A stretch of 64,000 nt of DNA, taken from assembly GCA_001600875.1 (NCBI GenBank), contig BCLD01000015.1:596001-660000 (forward strand), in the 5' to 3' direction. Position 1 is the stretch's first letter; every line of letters begins with the position of its first letter. Of the stretch, positions 22,701-37,899 are shown piece by piece. The DNA comes from Solicoccozyma terricola (lineage: Eukaryota > Basidiomycota > Tremellomycetes > Filobasidiales > Piskurozymaceae). The notes below the pieces were generated by a model that did not search any database, was not told where the DNA came from, and worked only from the letters and a program-made list of their open reading frames with translations. The translations under genes and the position numbers were made by a program.

Positions 22701-25700
22701 TCTGGAATAGTGCGCTCCATTGCGAGCAAGGCCTACCGGGATGGTGGCATGCAAGAGCGCGACAACGCGACTTACATAGGGTCGAGCATGGACGAGCTCG
22801 TTCGTCATCAGCCTACCCTCAGACCGATTCTCCGAGATTCGGTGATCGAGTTGCTGAAAAGCGTCGCCGAGGTTGGGAAAACAGGGCTTTCACGGGGACT
22901 TAAGAGTCCCGAGCATTACAAGCTTGTCTCACCACAGCCGGCAACTGAAATCCCGGTCGCCGATGTCGACTCTACGGGAAACTCTAACGTCGAAGATGTG
23001 GTCATGGGGAGTACGCCCGTCAAAGATGGCATTGAGGAGAATGTCGATCTGGTGGTTGAAGTGGTTGCAAAGGTGAGGGCACTTCTTCTGCTGATATTGA
23101 TTGTCGCAGGTATTGATGATGTCTGCAATTCGAAATTTAGTTCTTGCAAGGCGTCTTTCACAACGTGAATTTCAGCCAGGAGTTCCTTCGCGTAGACGGC
23201 CTCTCTCTCATTTTAGATCTTTATGCCATGCCGGCGCTCGTCAGCCAGTTCGCTGCGACAGAAGTAGCTATGTCTCTAAATCACGTTGTGAGGGCGCTTG
23301 CCGAAGCGGAAATCGACTACGTCCTGTCCAAGTTGGTAGAACACATCGCGAAGACTTTGCTTGCTTCCTATCCGTCTGAAGAAGAGAGTGCGCTGGCTAT
23401 GGGAGAAGACTTCCTTCGAATGGTTCGAATGCAGAGCGAGTAGATTCCCTCTGTTTCTTATCCACGTCGGGTGACTAATTTTCATGCCGTTCTAGATTCA
23501 ACCTCGGCGGAACTGGACAAGCTGAATGAACGTTATCGCCACTTGGTAAATATCAACAACACGATCGCGCTTTTGAGCGAGCTCTTTTGTCACGTTGGCT
23601 TCGCCCACGGCAGAGTTGCTACGGCATTCCTTGAAAGCCTGGGAGCGTCCAGTGGCTCTCGGGTACTGTCTCATCTTGGGCGCTTTCACCGTTCGTCGAT
23701 AGCCGCCAACATCCTCCTCAAAGTGGAGAAGCCCGATGACGTTACTGAAAAGAAAGGGAAGGACGTCGTGGAGCCACCGCTTATGGAACAGGTCATGTTG
23801 CCCTTGTTGGAGACCCGACCATCAACTGTGGACGCGACCTCTGAGGCTCGCTTGACGCAGCCAGGGCAAGAATCACAATCTGTGGCAGTTCCTTGGCCAA
23901 AGTGGAAGCAAGACAACTACTCATCTGTCAAATACTTGGCGACTCATATCTCCATGACTCTCACCCCTTTCTTTACCTGTGAGTTTTTGCGAGTTGGAAT
24001 CGCCCTGCGAGTCCTGATGCACTTCTCGTGAACGGCAGCCGTCATCAAGATGTTGCTGTTCCGCCGTACGGATGCTTTGCATAAAGCCCAATCACAGCCG
24101 ACATCGCGATTGCTTGCAACTGTGATCCTTGAGCATATGGACGCCAGTATATCACGTACGTGCAGACGGAAGTCGTACTTTGCTGATTTATCTAATTATC
24201 ACACCTAACTCATAGCGAGTCCTGCTTATGCAGAAGAGTTTCGCAAGTTTAGCCCTCAGTTTGTGCAGGTATATCGAACCACAATCTTAGGCATGATCTC
24301 GCTTTATTTCCTGGAATGTGAGAGACACGGCGCAGGCGGTCTAGGAAGAACAATTTCTGATCTCCATGCTTGCAGCGCGCCCAACATCTGGCTCTCTACA
24401 GACGTTACTTCTTCTTCAATTACATCGTCAAGGGGGAGTCGCTAAGATCGCCACGTTCGCGGCCGATCTAATCAATGATCTAAACGAATACCATGAGCGT
24501 GCAGCGGTAGACCCCTCCAACAAGCTTCTCATGGAACACGATGCTCGCACATTCGGAAGTTTCAAAGTTGCGCTCGATTTGATCAAGGCACTAGTCTCTA
24601 CAAAGACAGTCATGGACTCTTCACAAACAACCCTGCTTGTTCAAGCCGGGCGCGACAAGCCTCCAGGCCACCCAGACTATTTCAATGCAGTCGATTTCCT
24701 TGCTTCACTGAGACTCACTCTTTTTGATGTTATTCGACAGGCATGGAAAGCCTCCTGGCTCTTACGGACACCTCTTCCCGTAGCTCGGGGAGCTGTCCAG
24801 GCAATGCTGGCAGTCTTGCAGGGACTTCCTCAGCAAGACTCCACGTCGAACGTATTGTCAAGTGGGGAGACCGACCGTTTGCGAGGAGTCTTGGGACTTG
24901 GACCAGCCCTTACGCCCGTGCCAACGCCACCTCCACCTCCCTTCGTGTTAAACGAAGCTTTCGTCGACTTGCTGTTGGAGATGGGATTCTCGAGATATGC
25001 CGCTACGCATGCACTTACCCGCCTTCGTAATAACCTACCTGCAGCTACCGAGTATCTCCTGACGAACGGACACCTTATTCAAGAGCCTCCAGTAGCGGCA
25101 GCACCTCAGCCAGCCGTCGTTGCTGTGGAAGCTACACCGGTGGAAGCCCCAGCAGACCTTCAGGCGGGAGCTCCAGCGGTCGTTGCTGTTGAAGCTACAC
25201 CGGTGGAAGCCCCAGCAGACCTTCAGGCGGGAGCTCCATCAGGCGAAGAGGCGGTTGCATCTACTTCGACGCCTAATGACTCCGCAGATATCGAGATGGC
25301 AACTGAACCCCCAGTAGCACCTGCAATGGAACCTCAGGAAGATGCAAACGAAGTCAAAGAGAAACTGGAGAAACTCTGCGCTGACGAAAGACCAGGCGTG
25401 CCAGCCTGGTGTCTCAAATTGATCGATTATCACGATGGCCTCGTGTTCGACGTCAGTTCGGTGTTCCTCGAGGCAAAGGATGGGCTCCGAACGATCTTGG
25501 AAAGCGCAAAGGCTGCAAACCCAACAGCGGAAGGCGCCGATGGTGAAGCTAGTCTCGCCGCACGCTTACGACTGCTGGCGGTGATTTTGAATGGCCAGGA
25601 CGCTGGAGCAAAATTCTCTGAAGATCTCCGAATAGAGTTTATGGAAACGCTGCTATCGTTACCAAATCCAGACTCGCAACGTCATTTCAAATGGATCTCT

Positions 25701-28700
25701 GCTCAGTTTTTGTGCGCTCAAGCTCTGTTTCGTGTTGCCGATGACTTACGCAAGTTTGAAACCGGAGAGGCAGTCCCACAATCGATCTTTGTTGGACCGG
25801 CCTTTGACTCCGCAAAGCAGGCATTCTATGCTTCTGCGATTTCGCTTCTTCGATCAGCGGGAATCTCATCTGAGGAGTTATCTGCTGCATTGCGGCTGCT
25901 TGTCGTGCTCACGCGCGACCGCACCCTGGCTACTCGCTTGCTCGAAGGCGGGGAATTGCAATTGCTGTTTGATGTCCTGCAGAAGGCTCCCTCCAGAGAA
26001 TCTGGAGCGTTCCTTGGCTTCATCAACATGATCATCCGGCACATCGTCGAGGATGAGTCGACGTTGAAAGATTGTGTTCAGCGAGAGATTCGGACCTGGT
26101 TCAACAAACCTCGATCCAAGGTCGTCGACGTGTCTCATTTCGTATCGAATATTCGACCTGTTGCCCTTCGAGACCCGGAGATGTTCCTTCGCGTTGTGGG
26201 AGAAGAATGTTCGCTTGTGACACCGGAACCCCGTGGTGGTGGTCCGTATCATATTCAAGCAAAGGAGGACAGCTCGGACGCCAACTTGAACGCTGACACT
26301 GCTACCACGGACCCGGCTTCGACCGTCGAAGACCCTTTCAAGGCACCTACCCACGCACAAGGAAGCACGATCGCCAACGGGGATCGACTAGTTCAACATC
26401 TATCTGACGAACTCCACACCCTGGCAAGTTCTGCCGGGGAGACGTCGAGTGAGGCGTCCCTCGAAGCAGATGGAAAGCCCAAGGCGAACATGCGCCGCAT
26501 CGCCGAGGATATCTCGCAGTATCATCGCGCTTGTGCATTGCTGCTCTCGCTGACGGAGCTCGTCGGCTCGTATGTCGGCTGCAAGACGGCCTTCATTGGG
26601 CAAAGCGGAAGACATCAATCCAAGGAGATCTCACATTTGCAGCAGGGCAAAAGTCGCACCACAATGGTTCATTTCCTCCTCAACAACTTCGTATGCCAAC
26701 TGTTGTACGACGTTGATGTATGTAGGTCTGATAACCGGTCGCTCACTCACTCACAAAAACGCTGGATCAGTCTCCAAAATTGGGCGAGCACGGTCATCGT
26801 CGCTCTCTGCGCGGATCCGGGGTCAGTTGGAACCCTAAAGGACATTCCGCCCGAGCTAGTCTCGGTCAGGAAACTAGTTCTTGAAACACTTGTCAAGGCC
26901 ATCAAGGACATCTCCTCCTCTACCGACACTATCAACGTTCGGTATGGACGCCTCTACGCTTTGAGCCAGCTCACCTATCGCCTCTTGACTGCGAAAGCTA
27001 CCGTGCAATCCAAGCATCACGACGATACGACAGTGCACCTTGCCAAGATTATGTTGGAGAAGGGGTTTGTTACGACTTTGACGGTAACCTTAATGGAGGT
27101 CGATCTCAACTATCCGAACGTGAAAGTATTGGTTGCTACTATTCTGCAGCCTCTAGAGTATCTGTGAGTCGTCATCTGGGCAAAACTTGATTCAATGCTG
27201 GCTAAATGCGTTTCCATCACCATAGAACCAAGGTTTCTACAAAGATGGGCCGTGCAGAAAAGAGCAAGTCCTCTGGTCGAGATCAAATGATCGAGGACGA
27301 ATTGTCCTCGGTTGAAGGGACGGACGAAGATGAGGAGGATGACGAGAATATGGATGGGCCGGATGACGATGGTGCACCTGATTTATATCGCAACTCTGCG
27401 TTAGGCATGTGAGTGATACATACTCGAATTCCGAGCTGGAGGTCCCACTGCTGACCTTGCCTCTGTCGGCAGGTTTGGTGGAGAAATGGACGAGTATATG
27501 GAAGGGGAGGACGACGACGAGGATGAAGATTTGGACGAGGATGGCGAGGTGAGTGACATCCTGCAAGAACAGCAATATGCTTGGCTGATAATCTGGCATG
27601 TAGCATTACGACGACGACGAAGACATGGTAAGCCAGTCCAATGGATATCGAAAAGGCACTCCTGCTAATTTGCATTTGCCATTTAGGATGACGACTCGGA
27701 TGGAACTGAACCATCGTCCGATTCAGAGATCGAAGAATGGGTAAGTGAAGATTGGGCCGCTCTATTTCGCTACAACTAATAGGTGACTACCGCCAGGACG
27801 ACGTTGACGAAGATGACGCAAGCATGAACGACGACGCCGAGGAGGAAGCTCACCAGCACGAGTTCATCATTGAAGATGTGGGTTCATGTCTGTCGGCGTG
27901 TCCCTATAATTATTTGCACTGACAACGTATTCGACGGATATCAGGGTGCCGAAGATATGGATGGTGAAGAAGATGAGATGATTGAAGGCGATATGGAAGC
28001 TGACATGAGCGATATGGGCGACATGGATGGCAAGTTAAAGCACGTAGCAACCCGCGATATTTGACTGACATCTGCTCCCCCCCCCTTTCCGCAAGCAGGA
28101 GACGGTCTCGACTTCGACGAGGAAGATGACGACGACGAAGGTGATGGTGACATGGACGACGAGGAGGGTTCAGAAATCTTTGAAGAAATGTAAGCGATCC
28201 AGCCAGTCTGTGTTCTTCTGGAAAGGTGCTCAACAACTCTTAATCTCGATCAGCTACGAGGAAGTGGAGGCATTCAATGACGCCAGGGCCGGGATTGGCG
28301 GATCAAATAGTGCTGGCAATTTATCTAGCTGGGGATGGTCGCAACCGGTAGCAAGGAGCGCCTTGGAGACCAACAACCGCTACCGCCGTCGACCCAGTGG
28401 ACACCGTATGCTTGGTAAGTGGTCTTGGAAGCATAGAAACGGTCGGTGGCTCACTTGCGGACCCCGTTGACAGATGAGGAAGCCAACTTTGCAATGTTCG
28501 GACGATCCCGCAATGGTGCAAGTACACCTGCGGTCAACATAATGGAACACCCACTGTTGCAACGAGAGACCGAGCCTGAACCCCAACTACGAGGAGCAGC
28601 CGCTCGGCGTTCTGCGAGGGGGCCCCCAGGTGCGATGCCAGGCAGCCTCGGGGACATCTTGCAATCCCTTACGCGCATCATGGGCACCCATCCTGGAGGG

Positions 28701-31700
28701 CCTGTCGGTGACGCTATGATGCTCATAGACCGCACAGATGGTCAAGCCGGTGGTGCAATCCGTATTGACATCCACGGAGGTACGGGAACCGGCCCTGTAG
28801 ACATTCACGTCGACTCTCGACCATCGGAAGCAGTCCCATCAAGCAACCTATCCGACTCTGTGCCGCAACCTACTATGAGCCGCTGGGCTGAGGAAGAAAA
28901 GATCGTCTCTGGTACCTCTTCGGTTCCACGCATCGCCAATCTTGCCAATTTGGTGGTCAACGCCCTCCTGCCGGAGGCAAAGCGCAGGCAGGCAGCAGAC
29001 CTCAAGAAGCAAGCGGAAGAGCAGGCTATCGCGGAAAAGAAGGCAAAGGACGAGGCTGAGGAGCAGGCGAAGATTGATGCTGAGGCGGCCGAGTTGGCGA
29101 AGAAGCAAGCAGCTGAAGAGGCGGCAAGCAAAGAGAAGGAGGTTGAACAGGCTACTGCTGAAAGTGCTGGTATGACTGAGGGTTCTGAACATCCAGTTGT
29201 GGAGATGGACGTCGATGAAGGTATATATCAAACACCAGAACCGCCTTGCACTTCGGCGTTGATACAAACAGCACTTACTGACCCTTCTGCCGCCTCCACA
29301 GAAACATCTGGCGCAACTCGGGAGACTTCAACAACAAATGCCGCAGTTGAAGAAACTCCTGCACCGGAACAAGAACCTTCGGCTCGAGTGACCATTCTTA
29401 TCCACGGCGCAGAAGTGGACATCACGGAGACTGGCATTGATCCGGAATTTCTCGAGGCGTTGCCGGACGATATGCGAGCCGACGTGGTCAACCAACATCT
29501 CCGCGCGCGTCAGCCGGAACAGCCTCGCATGGAGCTGATGGCATCGTCATCTATTAGTCCGGAGTTCTTGGACGCACTGCCTCCCGAGATTCGTGCTGAA
29601 GTCATTCAACAAGAAGCTATCGAGGCAGCCCGGCGGGCACAACGAGATACCGCTGCAGCTGCGATTAATGCCGGAGACGCTGTCGAAGCAGCTGCGGCGA
29701 ATGCCGATGCAGGAGGTTTTTTGGCGGGTATGCATCCTTCTCTTCGTGATGTCGTCATGATGGAGCAGGATAACGACTTTCTCACCGCCCTGGGTCTGGA
29801 TCCCATCCGCCGGAGCGGATTAGGACGTCCGGCGGCAGGACCATCTCGACAAGCAGGGACCGGGGGAAATGCGTCATCGGTATCTAGGGATGCGATTCAA
29901 TTGCTAGACAAAAGCGGAATCGCATCGCTAGTCCGGCTTCTCTTCTTCCCTGATCTATCTCGCCGCAACTACCTGCTAAAAGTGTTAGCTAATCTTTGCG
30001 AGAACGCTCGCAGTCGCGCCGAATTGATCAACCTACTGCTGAGTGTGCTTGTGGATGGAACGGGAGACGTTGCACTCGCCGCAGATGCGAAACCATCAAA
30101 GGCCCGATTACTTGCTGTAGCAGCGACGCCGAAAGGCACGCCTCGCCGCAAGATCATGCCGGAAACACCTGCGGTCCCGATCAGCAACATGTTCGGTCAT
30201 CTGCAGTCGGATAATATACCAGCATTTGTGGCAGAACGATGCTTCGAAGGCCTCAGTTATATCATTGGCGTCAACGAGCAAGCATCCATCTACTTCCTCA
30301 CGGAGAATGAGAGTGTGTCAACATTGTCCACTCCTGCGACCATGCGAAAGTCTGCATCAAAGAAGGGCAAGGCCAAAGAGCGTGACAGAGATCCTTCATA
30401 TCCTCTCGTTTCTCTCCTCGGACTTTTGGATCGGCAGTCTCTACTGGCAGGGCCGAACATGATGGAGTCCCTTACGTCTCTATTGGCCACAATCACGAAG
30501 CCTTTGCTGTCCTTGAAGTCAAAGGACGCTACCAAGGAGACCGCCGCGATCGTCTCTGGTGCTAACGCCCCCGCCGCCGAGGCTGCAGCCGCGGAAGCTG
30601 TGGTGCCGGTATTAGACACTACAACGTCGGGGCCCGCGGTGATCAGCACGACCTCTGCCACCGTCAACAACCTTACACGCCCGCCGATCATTCCTGCGGA
30701 GGTCCTACGACTGGTTGCCAGGATCCTCACAGCCGGAGAATGCACCAGCCGAACCTTCAGCTACACACTTCAACTCATCCGGAATCTTTCCATCGTCCCA
30801 GAGGCTCGCGATGTCATCTCTACTGAGCTACGTTACCAGGCTCAGAGCATTGCCGACCAGTTAACGAACGATCTGAAGGAGCTTGCAGAAGACCTGCCTG
30901 CAATGGGCGACAGGGTCGATTCGAGCGGCGTCTCGCTGACTAAATTCGCTGCTTCAACGTCGCTGCAGGCCAAACTACTCCGAATACTCAAGGCCATCGA
31001 TTACATGTATACCGCGGGCTCTACCGTCGGTGGGAACAATGGTGGCGGACTGGACGTGGTTGCAATGGCGGCCTCGGAGAATGCTCGCAGTATTGCCCTG
31101 ACGGCAGACGAACAGCGGGCGAGCGAAATCTACGACTCCCTTCATCTCACCCCCTGTTGGAATGCACTCGGAGAATGTCTCGATCTGGTCAACGCCAACG
31201 CCAACCTGCTCAACATCGCTACCATCCTTCTGCCATTGGTTGAGTCTCTTATGGTGGTTTGCAAATACGCAAGCGCGAAAGCTGCGGTACAACGTACCCA
31301 GCGGGCCTCGTCGTCGCCCATGAGTCCGACGAGTCCGATGGAGGCGTCGTCAGAGGACCTGTTCATGCAGTTCACGAACTCGCACAAGCAATTGCTCAAC
31401 GTCATGGTCCGCAATAATCCTTCGCTGATGAGTGGGTCATTCTCACTGCTCGTTCTCAACCCCCGCATCTTAGAGTTCGACAACAAGCGAAGCTGGTTCA
31501 GTCAGCAATTGCGCAAGAAGACGAACCGCGACATTGGAGGCGTCATCTCCTTTGCTGTTCGCAGGCAGTACGTCTTTGATGACTCCTACACAAAGCTTCA
31601 GCAGAAATCCGGCGAGGAGCTCAAGCACGGCAAGCTTAGTGTCAAGTTCATTGGCGAGGAGGGTGTTGATGCAGGTGGTGTCACGAGAGAGTGGTATACG

Positions 31701-33175
31701 ATGCTTGCACAGTCGATCTTCAATCCTGGATATTGTGAGTTGACTGCGGGTCTTGTTATGTGGACCAAGCACTTATGCACTCTCCCTTGACCGCAGGCCT
31801 CTTCGAACCTTGTGCTGCGGATCAGCAGACATACCAGCCGTCGCAGCGATCTTGGGTGTAAGTGGGATGCATCGAGGGAGGCGACGGGATGCTCATTTCG
31901 TTATATTGACACAGGAACGGAGATCACCTCGGCTACTTCCGATTCATAGGAAAGATGATTGGCAAAGCCATTTACGAGTGAGAATCCTGATTGCTCCTGG
32001 AGTTCATTGTACAGGCCTGACAAGCTCCCCTCCTTTCCCCACAGCGGCCGTCTCTTGGACGCCTACTTCAGTCGAGCATTCTACAAGCAAATTCTCGGCC
32101 GCAAGGTTGACCTGAGGGATTTGGAGAGCGTGGACCCAGAGTGAGAGTCGAAATGTGGAGATCTGCAATACATTTGCTAATCACTCGTGATGCATCAGGT
32201 ACCACAAATCGTTGGTCTGGATGCTAGAGAACGATATCACTGGCATTATCGACGTGAGTGCATGCCGATCTGCCAAGCTTGTCATCTCCGAACTAAGAAA
32301 GTCGCGCCCCCAACAGCTCGACTATTCTCTCGAAGTAGACGAGTTCGGTACGAAGAAGGTTATCGACCTCAAAGAGGGCGGAGCGGACATCACTGTGACG
32401 GAGGAGAATAAGGAGGAGTATGTTCGTCTTGTCGTCCAATACCGACTCGATGCCGCCATCAAGGAGCAAATCAATGCGTTTTTGGGTGGTTTCTACGAGT
32501 GAGTTTTGGAGAAAAGCGTGTGGGCTGCACCGACTGATCCCGTCTTTGACTCGACAGCATCATCCCCCGCAAGCTCATCTCGATATTCGACCCTGACCAA
32601 TTGGAGCGTGAGTTTTATGCATTGAAGCGGGGAGACGGTTGTTTTAGGTGCTCAAATCCACACGATCGGCACAGTCCTTATTTCTGGAATCTCAGTCATC
32701 GACGTTGACGAGCTAAAGAACTCTGCCCAGTGAGTCCCGGTCTGCGATAAGTATCCAGCTGTCAGAGTTGCTGAATTGCTGCCCATCACAGGCTCCACGG
32801 CTGGAAAGACACGGATCCGGAAATCACTTGGTTCTGGCGAGCACTGCGCAGCTTTTCACAGGAAGAACGCGCCCGATTCCTTATGTTCGCTACCTCGTCA
32901 TCGAGAGTGCCTTTACAAGGTTTCGCTCATCTCCAGGGATCTTCTGGTGTTCAGCCGTTCCAGATCCACAAGGTGAGGCGGAGGTTCCGCTTCGGAATCG
33001 TGATGTACGACTGACACCACCTTACTCCATCCAGCTCCACCGTGAAGACGTACTCCCAAGCAGTGCGACGTGCTTCAACGAGCTCCTCCTCCCGACGTAT
33101 CCGTCTTATGAAGCGCTACGTGCGCGACTGTTGACCGCTATCACCGAGGGAGGTCAGGGCTTTGGATTGGCTTGA
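19784..33175 (+). CDS. TOM1: TOM1/HUWE1-family giant HECT E3 ubiquitin ligase
   Basis: A very large HECT ligase acting on excess ribosomal proteins and other nuclear and cytosolic substrates in the known family. The first exon is 19784-19822 ([13 protein letters not shown]); exon 2 starts [15 protein letters not shown]. Exons to about 24200 cover the DUF908/DUF913 armadillo-like region. A UBA domain ([32 protein letters not shown]) lies near 24965-25070. A long acidic segment, split by small introns, spans about 27290-28200. Two UBM-type repeats follow near 29440-29620 ([18 protein letters not shown] and [18 protein letters not shown]). The HECT domain fills about 31470-33175 ([40 protein letters not shown]) with the catalytic Cys at 33071-33073 in [14 protein letters not shown] and the usual GFGLA end. 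By rough subtraction of introns the protein is around 3,700-4,000 aa. A 63-bp tandem duplication follows the UBA. All expected domains are intact. Confidence 0.93.
25116..25241 (+). repeat. 63-bp tandem duplication in TOM1 coding sequence
   Basis: Two adjacent 63-bp copies (25116-25178 and 25179-25241) are nearly identical and in frame, encoding two copies of [20 protein letters not shown] just after the UBA domain. The few differences lie in one internal base and the last codon. The high identity implies a recent duplication in a Pro/Ala/Glu-rich linker, which should tolerate length changes. Confidence 0.9.
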
Positions 33176-34155
33176 TGCGTGGATGGTGTGAATGGCCTAT
33201 GGTAGTATTTCGGATAGTGTAGCATAGAACTCTCTAAAACGAGCTGTAACGACAGTATATCTCGCCTCCAACGTAATGATCATTCATCTGTATATATGCG
33301 AGTGATCTGGTGCATGAATTTGGCTGCCTAGGGGAATAATTCTTTCAGTCTGCGTATGATACAGCTGGGAGAGGGCCAAAGAGCGCCGAAAACGTCAGTG
33401 CGGGTACGTGGTACACTGCGCCCCAAACAGGTAACTGGGAATAAGCCAGTGGTCGATGAAATATGGACGCCACGTCATACCATTTCCAACGATGGTGGTA
33501 ATTTTTCCACCGTTCTGTCTCTTCATGCAAAGTCGATGGCGGTAAGGTCATGCACGATGGTAAAGGGATATGTATAGAATAATCATAGTTGAAACATAAC
33601 ATGTTTGATATATAGGGCTAAAAGCGAAACCGGTTCGCCCAAGCTAACGGGTCTTGAGACCCATAGCTTCTCGGACGGCCAGCATTTGAAAGCCCCCCGT
33701 TGAACGATCATCTTGTGATCACGTTGTATCTACTTCCACGCCATGTAGACGATTTTGGTGTTTATTTGAGAAACCAAGCCTTGGTTATAGTGGAAGGGTG
33801 TTTGTAAGTGAAGAACAAGACTGAACAAGCTGGCACGAAACTTGTCAGTCTTTATACCACCCAAATTTCGATCGATCACGTGATTTTCCAGCAACAACAA
33901 CGGCATCATATGGGTTCAAATTCCAAAATAAATATCAAGCGAAAGAAAAGGTGCAAAAGTAAAAAGAAAAAAACAACCAAATGTGACAAAAGGCGCTCGC
34001 TATATAACCCACCCCCCCCTCCCCCCCAATCCGCTCCCAGCGATCTCGCTCGTCTTCGGACCGCTTGTTCCCTCTCCTCCCTGTGCATGTACTAAAAAGA
34101 TCTTTCGTCCAACACTTTGCCGTCCCGTCCGTTTTCACCCAGAGGCAGAGACGCT
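33176..34155. other. Gene-free convergent region between TOM1 and ARF1
   Basis: I see no supportable gene in these 980 bp. The sequence after the TOM1 stop is AT-rich. There is a TCACGTGA palindrome near 33876, a poly-purine stretch near 33940-33975, and C runs at 34012-34028. Open frames are short and have no family motif. I could not fold a convincing tRNA from the GGTTCGCCC-containing segment near 33633. Confidence 0.5.
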
Positions 34156-36269
<2,114 letters not shown>

Positions 36270-37899
36270 GATTGAGTGTTGTTGAGATGAGATGTGAAAG
36301 AGAAGAGTGGCTGATGAGGTTGAGTGGAAATACAACCCTTGTTCGATGGATAGGGACTGAGTTGGATTGGGCCTTGTCGCGCTGGAGAGATAGGGGGGGG
36401 GAGGGGGGAAGGGGGGGGGTAGGGTTTCTCACGGTGGGCAGTGGGAGGTGGGAGGTGGGGTGGGGGGGTGGGGTTCAGCATCTCGGGGGATAATAACATC
36501 GTAGTGGTACCCTCCCATCAAGGCCAGCACTGCGTCTTCCTCAGCCAAGAGTTGGTTCAGTTGGAGCGACGAGCGACGACACAGAAAGTAAAAGGTATGG
36601 TTGATATTGTAATGTTATGCTGGCACCATCACCGGTGGCGAGTCACGTGATTGAACCAGCGAATGGGACCATTGCTATGAGGGGGACAGTGGTACTGCTT
36701 ATGCGATCAGAAACAAGCCCAAGTGGGAAATGATATCACCTCGAGCATCATTGGATGAAGGTCTGAAGCGATAGTAGGCGATGTTTATACCTGCCCCCCC
36801 CCCAAAAAAAATCGAAAATTCGCATCAGTCCACTGGGAAGCCAAGTTTCATGATGAGCGTGGCGTCCCGCCCGACTCCCTTAGCTTTTTCAGGCTGCAAT
36901 GAAGTCGGTACCGAAGCGAATGGGATGATCACAAGCTCACCCGTCAACGGAGCGTAACCGTTTTCGCACTTTTCCATCATGGCGAGGAAGGGCAGTGCGC
37001 CAATAAGGGGTATTCCAACCTCGACCCGTTCCTCGAACATGATAGGAACGGCGAAGAGCATGTAGAAAATAAACCGATTGAATTATGATTGACAATGACA
37101 TAGAATTCATCAAATACGTATGTATGAACATCTCTGATGGATGTCATCCCTCATATGCGAAACTACGTCGTAGCTATTTCCGATGCAAGTTAATCAATTT
37201 GAGCGTCGATTCCCAGTCTGAATCGCCACTCATTATCCGCAGGCACGCCCCCCAACCCTGATAGTTCGCAGTCGGTCTTCATCGTTCTCTTCAAGCCCCC
37301 TGATCCTCTTCCCAGCCGTATCCAGAAGAAGGTGCTTCGCTCTCATCCACCGTGGCCTCTTTCTACATCGTGGTTGGGGTCCCGTGCTCGGTATACCGTT
37401 GGCCGAAATGGGCGGTTGTTACGTCTCCGTCTTGGTTCTACCTTTTAACATGGCGCAGATAACTAATCCCCGACCGTTTGAACTATACTTCACATGGTCG
37501 ATTCATTCAGAATAACAATCAATGTCTTTTTTTCCCGGTCTTTGATCTGCCGCTGAACATGCGGATTCTCCCAGAGTTCAACGTCTGAATGTGCTGGGTC
37601 ATAGCCTAGCCCCCCTCAAACAAAGAGAGAATCCATGTCATATACACGAAGATAAATAATGAGAGCGTGTATTAGACCATGACAAAGGTGGAACTAGCAG
37701 GGAGGAGAAAAGAATGACCGGCGATGGGAGGGCGGGGGGGGGGGGGATCGGTCGTGAGAATTGTTATTAACGTAAAAGAGTAAATTGAGAAAAGGGGTCG
37801 GGTCGTCATTTAAAGAAGAAGAAGAAAAAACCGAAAGCGATAGCCAAAAACACCATTTCGAGGTAGGGAAGAAAGGCCAAAAAAAGAAAATGACGTCCT
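36270..37899. other. Gene-poor region upstream of ARF1 with TCACGTGA
   Basis: This 1.6-kb region lies between the ARF1 start and the ARF6-type stop, both minus strand. It has G-rich tracts (36395-36475), a TCACGTGA palindrome (36643-36650, about 375 bp upstream of the ARF1 ATG), a short C run near 36795, and a G13 run (37734-37746). A 78-codon open frame at 36825-37061 (-) has no recognisable homology and I do not call it a gene. Confidence 0.5.

Noticed and set aside
19800..33170. Many antisense open frames of 60-160 codons across TOM1
   Set aside because: They mirror the codon structure of the sense gene and carry no independent family motifs or splice patterns.
36825..37061. 78-codon minus-strand open frame (MLFAVPIMFEERVEVG...)
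   Set aside because: Its composition is plausible for a small protein, but there is no homology I recognise. The possible GTGAGC...GCAG intron in it leads straight to a stop, and no further exons can be joined.
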